Made by a program: the position numbers and the translations under genes
Shown here: positions 5,277 through 10,077 of the stretch, one piece after another
How the letters are laid out: every line of letters starts with the position of its first letter
Position numbering within the stretch: position 1 is the stretch's first letter
The notes under the pieces: model-generated
The model's input: the letters and a program-made list of their open reading frames with translations, nothing else
Databases searched by the model: none
Told to the model about the DNA's origin: nothing
NCBI GenBank assembly: GCA_031274565.1
Contig: JAISPY010000047.1
Span: 1 to 10,077, forward strand
Origin: Treponema sp.
Lineage (GTDB): Bacteria; Spirochaetota; Spirochaetia; Treponematales; Breznakiellaceae
DNA length: 10,077 nucleotides
Direction: 5' to 3'

Positions 5277-6524
5277 ATGATAGAAGGAATAACTAACCTG
5301 GAATTCCTGTTTCGGCTTGACTTTGAAATGAATCAGATTCAAGACTTTGATCTGTTACTTGAGCGGATCCTCCTGGAAGCCCGGAAGGTGGTCCATGCGG
5401 ATGCGGGTTCGATTTATGTCAAAGAAAACGGTAAAAACGGTCCGCGGCTGGCAATTAAATATGCCCAGAATGATACCCAGCAAAAGAGACTACCTCCAGG
5501 ACAGAAGCTTATCTATTCCATCTTTTCGATTCCCATAGACGAGAAATCCATGTCTGGGTATTGCGCCTTGACCGGTACCTTGGTAAATGTGCCTGATGTG
5601 TACCATATACCCTTGGATGCGCCCTATTCGTATACCCCCTCCTATGATAGGATTTCGGGTTATAAGACCACTTCTACCTTGACGGTTCCCCTGAAGACCA
5701 GCGAAGGCAACCTCTTGGGGGTCATGCAAATGATCAATGCCACGAACGAAGCGGGTAATTGGGGGCCTTTTTCCAAAAATGATGAGGTGCTCTTGAGTCA
5801 TTTCGCTGTCAACGCGGCGATTGTGCTGAATCGGGCCTATATGATGCGGGTTATGATCCTCCGTATGATCAAGTTGTCTGAACTCCGGGACCCCAAGGAG
5901 ACCGGCCCCCATGTCAACCGGGTTGCCGGGTATGCGGTGGAAATATACGACCGCTGGGCCTATCATCATAAGGTACCGGAGGTGGAACGAGAGAAATTTA
6001 AGGATGACTTTAAGATCGGGGCCATGTTTCATGATGTGGGAAAGGTGGCTATTTCCGATCTCATTCTCAAGAAACCTGCTCGGTTTACCCCTGAAGAATA
6101 CGATGTTATGCAGCGGCATACCCTCTACGGAGCGGAACTGTTTGGGGAGGATCCCCAGTCTCCGGTGGATATCATCGCCCGGGATGTGGCCCTGAATCAC
6201 CATGAGAATTGGGACGGCTCAGGTTATCCGGGCTGGCTGGACCCGGTCAGCAAGCAGCCGATTAAAGATCACCGGGGGAAGCTGCTGGGCAAGAAGGGGG
6301 AGGAGATTCCCTTAACCGGTCGTATCGTAGCTGTGGCGGATGTGTTTGACGCCCTGTGTTCCAAGCGGGTGTATAAAGATCCCTGGTCCAAAGAAGCGGC
6401 GTTAACCGAGATTCGCCAATTAGCAGGCACCAAGTTTGACCCTGAAGTGGTGGATATTTTCTTCGAGACCATCCCCAACATCGAACATATCCAGGAACTC
6501 TACCCCGAGTCGGGGATCAACTAG
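5277..6524 (+). CDS. GAF-HD-GYP protein, predicted cyclic di-GMP phosphodiesterase
   Basis: A 415-residue cytoplasmic signalling protein. Residues about 15-185 form a GAF sensor domain (ADAGSIYVKE, IPIDEKSMSGYCALTG, TSTLTVPLKTSEGNLLGVMQ). Residues about 192-410 form an HD-GYP domain with every signature residue: H212 in ETGPHVNRV, the HD pair H252-D253 in FHDVGKVAI, H281, the H308-H309-E310 triad, G316-Y317-P318 and D355 in VAVADVFDALCSKRVYK. HD-GYP domains hydrolyse cyclic di-GMP to pGpG or GMP, and the intact GYP motif supports activity. About 20 extra residues lie between GYPG and KGEEIPL compared with the shortest family members. GGAGGAG five bases before the ATG marks the start. The GAF ligand is unknown. 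No membrane helix or receiver domain is present, so input is probably a soluble ligand. Confidence 0.93.
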   Translation: MIEGITNLEFLFRLDFEMNQIQDFDLLLERILLEARKVVHADAGSIYVKENGKNGPRLAIKYAQNDTQQKRLPPGQKLIYSIFSIPIDEKSMSGYCALTGTLVNVPDVYHIPLDAPYSYTPSYDRISGYKTTSTLTVPLKTSEGNLLGVMQMINATNEAGNWGPFSKNDEVLLSHFAVNAAIVLNRAYMMRVMILRMIKLSELRDPKETGPHVNRVAGYAVEIYDRWAYHHKVPEVEREKFKDDFKIGAMFHDVGKVAISDLILKKPARFTPEEYDVMQRHTLYGAELFGEDPQSPVDIIARDVALNHHENWDGSGYPGWLDPVSKQPIKDHRGKLLGKKGEEIPLTGRIVAVADVFDALCSKRVYKDPWSKEAALTEIRQLAGTKFDPEVVDIFFETIPNIEHIQELYPESGIN

Positions 6525-6527
6525 CAG

Positions 6528-6575
6528 CCTCAGGCCCGCTCCCCAGCCGGGATAACCGTATAAAAGGGGCTGAGG
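6528..6575 (+). terminator. Stem-loop after the HD-GYP gene
   Basis: CCTCAGGCCC (6528-6537) pairs with GGGGCTGAGG (6566-6575) with one G-G mismatch, a few bases after the HD-GYP stop. The loop contains repeat copy A. No T-run follows, so it is at best an atypical terminator. Confidence 0.3.
6535..6562 (-). repeat. Dispersed hairpin repeat, copy A
   Basis: Read on the minus strand it is TATACGGTTAT followed by CCCG, a GGCTGGGG-type loop and CGGG. It aligns with copies B and C (TATRCGNTTATCC core). The 4-bp stem is CCCG/CGGG here against CCTG/CAGG in copy B, a compensatory change. Confidence 0.45.
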
Positions 6576-6633
6576 GCAGACTAACGCCCGGCAGGGACGA
6601 CACGGATTTTTCCGTATGCTTAAATCCATGGAG

Positions 6634-6661
6634 CCTGCCCCCAGCCAGGATAAACGCATAG
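6634..6661 (-). repeat. Dispersed hairpin repeat, copy B
   Basis: On the minus strand it is CTATGCGTTTATCCTG followed by GCTGGGGG and CAGG. Its 16-base core (6646-6661) is identical to that of copy C at 9532-9547, which lies in the opposite orientation 2.9 kb away. The surrounding 6525-6818 spacer has no convincing gene. Confidence 0.5.
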
Positions 6662-6818
6662 CACTGCATAATTCCTTATTCCTGCCCCGCGGCCTTCTCA
6701 TAGAGAAAAAACTGAGCAAGCCGTTTCTGTGGAACGATCCGGACGCGGTGGGGCCTATGCTATAGAAAAAATAGAAGAAAAGCAGAGGGCCTTAGAAAAA
6801 AAAGCCCCCAGCAGGTCC

Positions 6819-8405
6819 TTAGAATTCTACGGTCCGGGCGGTCTCGAATTCTTGGAGAATTCCCTTTGAAGGCGCCTTGGTGAGGAGGCTCACCACGAAG
6901 ATGACCAGACAGGAAAGTATAAACGCAGGCAGCAGTTCGTACACCCCCAACGCTGGGTGGGTTTTGCTTATCACCTCTTTCCAGAGGATCACCATACTGC
7001 CTCCGGAGAGCATCCCGGCGATGGCGGCGGGCAGGGTGGTGCGCTTCCAGAAGAGGGAAAAGAGCATGAGGGGACCGAAGCCCGCGCCAAGCCCTGCCCA
7101 TGCGTAGGATACAATCCGGAAAATAGACTGATTCCCCGAGAGGGCCACCGCCACGCCGAATACCATCACCAAAAGCATGGTGATCCGGGCAACCCACATG
7201 ACCAGAGCTTCCCCCGCGTCTTTTTTGATCAGCCCCTTGAAGAGATCGTTGGCCAGAGCCGAGGATGCTATGAGCATGTAGGAATCCGAAGAACTCATAG
7301 AAGCCGCCAGGATCCCCGAAATTACCAGTCCTGCCAGCACCGGGGGAAAGAAATTGCGGGCCAAATGCAGGAATATGGTTTCCGCGGTTCCCGCGCTGGT
7401 GAGCAGTCCGGGGAAGATCGCCCTGCCGGTTAAGCCGATACAGACCGCCACAACCAGGGAAATGAAACACCAACTCACCGCGATGATCCGGGATTCCCGG
7501 ATTTTTGACGTGCTTTTGATAGCCATAAACCGGAGCAGTACCTGGGGCATACCGAAGTACCCAAGCCCCCAGGCCAGACAGGAGAGGATATTGAGGAAGG
7601 AATAATCCGCCCCCGGTCCAAACTGCGGCTTTCCTTGGACCACCGCTTGGGTCTGGACGCCTGCAACCGCCGCTCCCGAAGCGTCCACCGGCACGGCAAT
7701 GCCGAAGATATCCAGAAACCGGGGAAAATCCCCCAGGTTTTCAGCAATCCTCCCAAAGCCTCCGGCATGCACGAAGCCTACCCCCAAGACCAGGATGATG
7801 GCGCAGAACATCATAAGCCCCTGAATCAGATCGGTCATGCTTTCCGCCAAAAAACCGCCTAAGAGGGTATACGCCAGCACCAGTACTGCCCCCAGGATCA
7901 CCATCACCGGATAGTACTGGTCCGCGCCGAACACATACCCGAAGAGCTTACCGAAGGTAATAAACTGAGAACCTGCATATATAGAAAAAAACACCAGAAT
8001 GATGACCGCCGCAATGCTCATTAAGATCCGCCGCTTGTCATGGAAGCGATTGCTGAAAAAATCCGGCAAGGTAATCGCGTTATTCGCCACTTGGGAATAG
8101 GTCCGCAGCCGTTTGGCCACGATCAGCCAGTTAATCCAGGTGCCCACCGCAAGTCCCACCGCGGTCCAGAAGGCCTCTCCGCTGCCCGTAAAATAGGCCA
8201 CTCCTGGTAAGCCCATGAGCAGCCAGCCGCTCATGTCCGAAGCTTCGGCGCTCATGGCCGCCACCCAAGGCCCAAGCCCTCGTTTTCCCAAGAAGTATTC
8301 TTCCGGATTGCTGTTACTTCTCCGGGCATACCACAGGCCAATGGCAATCATCACCACCAGATACCCCGCCATACCGAACAAGGTGTGCCAACTCTCGGTA
8401 GTCAT
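6819..8405 (-). CDS. putP: PutP-type sodium/proline symporter
   Basis: A 528-residue sodium:solute symporter (SSS family, LeuT fold, about 13 membrane helices). It is collinear with E. coli PutP: YFLGKRGLGPWVAAMSAEAS, then SDMSGWLLMGLPG (56-68), which holds the conserved sodium- and proline-site Ser/Asp; NAITLPDFFSNRF; LGGFLAESMTDLIQ; WGLGYFGMPQVLLRFMA; MSSSDSYML; and SYAWAGLGAGFGPLMLFSLFWKR. The Na2-site Ser-Thr of E. coli (MSTLS) is Ser-Ser here, a common conservative variant. An external loop of about 30 residues (PVDASGAAVAGVQTQAVVQ and onward) is longer than in E. coli. The substrate is probably proline, as nutrient or osmolyte; another solute is possible. AAGGAG (8414-8419) lies eight bases before the ATG at 8405. 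It is a single gene, transcribed away from the unknown gene at 8628. Confidence 0.9.
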   Translation of the reverse strand: MTTESWHTLFGMAGYLVVMIAIGLWYARRSNSNPEEYFLGKRGLGPWVAAMSAEASDMSGWLLMGLPGVAYFTGSGEAFWTAVGLAVGTWINWLIVAKRLRTYSQVANNAITLPDFFSNRFHDKRRILMSIAAVIILVFFSIYAGSQFITFGKLFGYVFGADQYYPVMVILGAVLVLAYTLLGGFLAESMTDLIQGLMMFCAIILVLGVGFVHAGGFGRIAENLGDFPRFLDIFGIAVPVDASGAAVAGVQTQAVVQGKPQFGPGADYSFLNILSCLAWGLGYFGMPQVLLRFMAIKSTSKIRESRIIAVSWCFISLVVAVCIGLTGRAIFPGLLTSAGTAETIFLHLARNFFPPVLAGLVISGILAASMSSSDSYMLIASSALANDLFKGLIKKDAGEALVMWVARITMLLVMVFGVAVALSGNQSIFRIVSYAWAGLGAGFGPLMLFSLFWKRTTLPAAIAGMLSGGSMVILWKEVISKTHPALGVYELLPAFILSCLVIFVVSLLTKAPSKGILQEFETARTVEF

Positions 8406-8426
8406 ATACCGTTCTCCTTTAATACT

Positions 8427-8462
8427 GCATGTAATATTGCATATAAAAACGCATGTAAAGAA
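8427..8462. repeat. Three 12-bp direct repeats over the symporter promoter
   Basis: GCATGTAATATT (8427-8438), GCATATAAAAAC (8439-8450) and GCATGTAAAGAA (8451-8462) share GCATRTAA at an exact 12-base period. The array spans the -10 to -35 region of the proximal symporter promoter. A regulator binding site is the natural reading, but no known operator is recognised. Confidence 0.45.
8431..8459 (-). promoter_or_regulatory. Proximal symporter promoter
   Basis: On the minus strand TTTACA (8459-8454) and TATTAC (8436-8431) are 17 bases apart, 5 of 6 and 4 of 6 matches to sigma70 hexamers. Transcription would start near 8424, about 19 bases before the ATG. Confidence 0.45.
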
Positions 8463-8482
8463 TCGGAAACAAAAATCGTCTC

Positions 8483-8511
8483 ATTTTATGCAGAACCACC
8501 TATTCCGTCAA
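8483..8511 (-). promoter_or_regulatory. Distal symporter promoter
   Basis: On the minus strand TTGACG (8511-8506) and TAAAAT (8488-8483) are exactly 17 bases apart, each 5 of 6 matches to consensus, the best sigma70-type promoter in the window. It would give a leader of about 70 bases that includes the 12-bp repeats. Confidence 0.6.
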
Positions 8512-8520
8512 CAATATACC

Positions 8521-8550
8521 TTGCAAATCATGCCTTTTTTAGGGTATTTT
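8521..8550 (+). promoter_or_regulatory. Possible promoter of the gene at 8628
   Basis: TTGCAA (8521-8526) and TATTTT (8545-8550) are 18 bases apart, 4 of 6 matches each. It is divergent from, and starts only ten bases beyond, the distal symporter promoter. Confidence 0.3.
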
Positions 8551-8571
8551 TGAAACAAAAGTGGCGATAGC

Positions 8572-8591
8572 GATCGAGATAGATCGAGAGA
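8572..8591. repeat. Two 10-bp tandem repeats in the leader of the 8628 gene
   Basis: GATCGAGATA (8572-8581) is followed at once by GATCGAGAGA (8582-8591), with a degenerate third unit GAATAGAGCA. The period is close to one helical turn, so it could be a protein-binding site or simple slippage. Confidence 0.3.
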
Positions 8592-8600
8592 GAATAGAGC

Positions 8601-8621
8601 ATGGAAAAACAAGGAGCATAG
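8601..8621 (+). other. Possible six-codon leader ORF over the ribosome-binding site
   Basis: An ATG at 8601 opens a six-codon frame (MEKQGA) ending in TAG at 8619-8621. It contains the AAGGAG (8611-8616) that serves the gene at 8628. Its own ribosome-binding site is poor, so translation is uncertain. Confidence 0.15.
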
Positions 8622-8627
8622 AAAAAA

Positions 8628-9224
8628 ATGGGACGAATAAAAAGCGCCTTAGAAATTGCCCTGGAAAAAACCGAATCGGTAAAAAGCGATAAGGCGGGCA
8701 TCGAGCAGTTTGAGGCAAAACAGCAGGGAAAACGGCTGGCCAATGAATTTCTGGGGGATCCTAACAAGTCTCTGAAGGAAGCGCTCAAGAAAGCCCCCAA
8801 GGAAGTCCAGGGGAGCCTTAAACAGGGTATCTTTGATGTGCTTTCCGCGCAAATTGGTCTTCCCGCTTCACGGGAGGATGAGAAGCGGATCGACCTGGTG
8901 GGAAAGGGGCTGCAAGCGGTCATCGAGGATCCCCGGTTTACCGCGCTGTATAAACAGTTTACCCAGGTCGTCTCCCAGTACCTCAATGAGGTCGCTCAGT
9001 ATGAGGAGGCGATCAAACGCCAATACGCGCCGAAATTGCGAAAAAAGGAAGAGGAATTGGCCCGCCGTACGGGCCGTCAGGTGCAGCTTGACCCCTTCCA
9101 AGACCCGGAGTTCGTGGCTTTTTACAACCAGCACATGCAGGCCCTGAAAGGCAATTATGAAGCTGCGGTGCAACAGGTTCAAGAACAGGCGCTCCTGCTC
9201 TTTGAAAAGCAGTTTTCTCTATAA
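8628..9224 (+). CDS. Conserved-looking helical protein of unknown function
   Basis: A 198-residue soluble protein that I do not recognise with certainty. It is rich in Lys, Glu, Gln and Ala and predicted almost wholly helical, with no signal peptide, membrane helix or cysteine. It starts MGRIKSALEIALEKTESV. The middle (EEAIKRQYAPKLRKKEEELA) is strongly charged and could form a coiled coil. Near the end, FVAFYNQHMQALKGNYEAAV looks like an amphipathic helix. Codon use resembles the neighbours, and clean open frame plus AAGGAG 11 bases upstream of the ATG support a real gene. The ribosome-binding spacing is long, and no other in-frame start is better. It stands alone, divergent from the symporter; the context gives no function. 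Confidence 0.75.
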   Translation: MGRIKSALEIALEKTESVKSDKAGIEQFEAKQQGKRLANEFLGDPNKSLKEALKKAPKEVQGSLKQGIFDVLSAQIGLPASREDEKRIDLVGKGLQAVIEDPRFTALYKQFTQVVSQYLNEVAQYEEAIKRQYAPKLRKKEEELARRTGRQVQLDPFQDPEFVAFYNQHMQALKGNYEAAVQQVQEQALLLFEKQFSL

Positions 9225-9297
9225 AAAACCTCGTAACCCGCTGCAGGCATCTGGGGCGGAGGATAGACCGCGCACCGTAATGGGTTTCCGAAGGAGT

Positions 9298-9323
9298 GGA
9301 GGGGCTTCGCAAAAAGCCCCTCC
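9298..9323. terminator. Perfect 10-bp hairpin downstream of the 8628 gene
   Basis: GGAGGGGCTT (9298-9307) pairs perfectly with AAGCCCCTCC (9314-9323) around CGCAAA. The T-run is poor and delayed (TTCTATTTT from 9330), so intrinsic termination is plausible but not strong. It lies 73 bases after the stop. Confidence 0.45.
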
Positions 9324-9411
9324 CATGGGTTCTATTTTAAAAGGGTTGCCGATGCGGCCTAGTACATAGTCAATAATGAAACTACGGATAAACAAAGTGC
9401 ATACAAAAAGA

Positions 9412-9516
9412 AAATTTAACCACGGACGACACAGACATCACGGACGAAGATGAAATTTCGAACAAACAGTCCGTGTTTGCAGACCTTTGGTCTGACGTGT
9501 GGTCTGTGGTAAATTT
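9412..9516. repeat. Imperfect palindromic element with CACGGAC units
   Basis: AAATTTA (9412-9418) pairs with TAAATTT (9510-9516), CCAC (9420-9423) with GTGG (9506-9509) and CACGGAC (9439-9445) with GTCCGTG (9469-9475). The right arm has its own perfect hairpin, CAGACC-TTT-GGTCTG (9480-9494). CACGGACG occurs twice as a direct repeat at 9421 and 9439. Similar CACGGA-rich non-coding palindromes are scattered in many bacterial genomes; no transposase is here. Confidence 0.55.
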
Positions 9517-9531
9517 CCCTCTTTTTCGTTT

Positions 9532-9566
9532 CTATGCGTTTATCCTGCCTGTTGTGGCAGTGCAGG
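9532..9566 (+). repeat. Dispersed hairpin repeat, copy C
   Basis: CTATGCGTTTATCCTG (9532-9547) is identical to the core of copy B but inverted. CCTGC (9544-9548) pairs with GCAGG (9562-9566), and inside it CTGCC can pair with GGCAG (9556-9560), so the stem position is kept while the loop differs. Confidence 0.5.
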
Positions 9567-9589
9567 GCGAGGATACATAACAATTTTTG

Positions 9590-9657
9590 TCCACGAATTA
9601 CGCGAATTAAGCCCTGTGGTCATTCCCTAATTCGCGTTAATTCGCGTCATTCGCGGA
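9590..9657. repeat. Palindromic element of AATTCGCGT units
   Basis: A 21-base arm (9590-9610) matches the reverse complement of 9637-9657 with two differences. The right side is three tandem 10-base units: TAATTCGCGT (9628-9637), TAATTCGCGT (9638-9647) and CATTCGCGGA (9648-9657). It ends nine bases after the stop codon of the minus-strand kinase gene and could fold at the 3' end of that transcript. Confidence 0.6.
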
Positions 9658-9666
9658 CTCTTTTGT

Positions 9667-10077
9667 TTATATGCTCCGGCCCTGGTGGCTGAACAGGAGC
9701 ACCCGGAAAACACTTCCCCCGGAGGGTTCGCTTTCCGCGCTGATCCCCCCGCCGTGGGCCTTCACTATGGCGGCGGCTATGGTAAGACCGATGCCGCTGC
9801 CCCCGGTATGGCGGTTCCGGGATTTATCGGAGCGGTAAAACCGTTCAAACACATGGGGCAGATCCTCTGGGGGGATGCCAATGCCCGTATCCGCGACGGT
9901 AATTTCCCAGCGCCCTCCTTCCCCGGGGGAACCTTCCCGCTGCTTGGCGGTGATAGTAACGCTTCCCTGGTCGGTATATTTCACCCCATTGGAGAGGAGG
10001 TTGATAAAAACCTGTTTCAGTCGGTTATAATCCCCCTGGATGCAACCGGGTTGCAGGTCCAGGAGCAGGGCTATCCC
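9667..10077 (-). CDS. Sensor histidine kinase, C-terminal ATPase domain (partial)
   Basis: The minus strand is open from the window edge to a TAA at 9669-9667, giving the last 136 residues of a two-component sensor kinase. All ATP-binding boxes are present in order: N box (NRLKQVFINLLSNGVKYTDQ), G1 (VADTGIGIP), F box (FERFYRSDKSR) and G2 (GGSGIGLTIA), ending in a typical strand GGSVFRVLLF. The KYT and FYR forms are typical of PhoR/ResE-type (HisKA plus HATPase_c) kinases paired with OmpR-like regulators. The sensor and dimerisation domains lie outside the window. The GTG at 9984 is internal, not a start, because the frame continues upstream through the N box. Confidence 0.92.
   Translation of the reverse strand, partial: GIALLLDLQPGCIQGDYNRLKQVFINLLSNGVKYTDQGSVTITAKQREGSPGEGGRWEITVADTGIGIPPEDLPHVFERFYRSDKSRNRHTGGSGIGLTIAAAIVKAHGGGISAESEPSGGSVFRVLLFSHQGRSI

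Noticed and set aside
6616..6765. 49-codon frame (starting MLKSMEPAPSQDKRIALHNS) between the HD-GYP and symporter genes
   Set aside because: No ribosome-binding site, starts at a small hairpin and includes repeat copy B inside its frame. Possibly a gene remnant, but there is no match I can name.
6791..6818. Intrinsic terminator for the symporter gene at an eight-T run on the minus strand
   Set aside because: The T-run follows the stop codon closely, but no stem of more than about 4 bp directly precedes it, so the hairpin half of a terminator is missing.
9667..9984. Short self-contained kinase ORF starting at the GTG at 9984
   Set aside because: The frame continues to the window edge and the upstream residues complete the N box, so the GTG is an internal codon of a longer gene.

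Overview
The gene content suggests a spirochaete, most likely a Treponema of the termite-gut type. This is inference from the mix of genes (a large GAF/HD-GYP protein, a type II pantothenate kinase, a stand-alone RseC-like protein, a divergent YmdB relative), the moderate G+C and the G+C-rich palindromic repeats between genes. No rRNA or tRNA is present to settle it.

Layout. 1-120 (minus): N-terminus of a membrane-anchored protein leaving the window. 121-706: long non-coding stretch with a compact G+C-rich, strongly foldable block (485-600) and a likely promoter. 707-2098 (plus): nitroreductase, then type II pantothenate kinase. 2099-2339: non-coding, several hairpins. 2340-4178 (plus): tight run of TPR protein, YmdB-like phosphoesterase relative with an altered active site, and RseC-like redox/membrane protein. 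4271-6524 (plus): Hsp20 chaperone, small parvulin-type prolyl isomerase and a GAF-HD-GYP protein predicted to degrade cyclic di-GMP. 6525-6818: convergent, repeat-bearing spacer. 6819-8405 (minus): PutP-type sodium/proline symporter with two good sigma70-type promoters and three 12-bp direct repeats. 8628-9224 (plus): divergently transcribed helical protein of unknown function. 9225-9666: non-coding, with one strong hairpin, one dispersed-repeat copy and two palindromic elements. 9667-10077 (minus): C-terminal ATPase domain of a sensor histidine kinase running off the window.

The genes are mostly housekeeping or signalling: cofactor synthesis (CoA), redox, protein folding, second-messenger turnover, solute uptake and two-component sensing. 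I see no defence island, phage, insertion sequence or CRISPR array. The least ordinary items are the YmdB relative whose metal-binding and catalytic positions are largely replaced, the candidate structured RNA near 485-600, a small dispersed hairpin repeat with compensatory stem changes (three copies), and the repeat array overlapping the symporter promoter.
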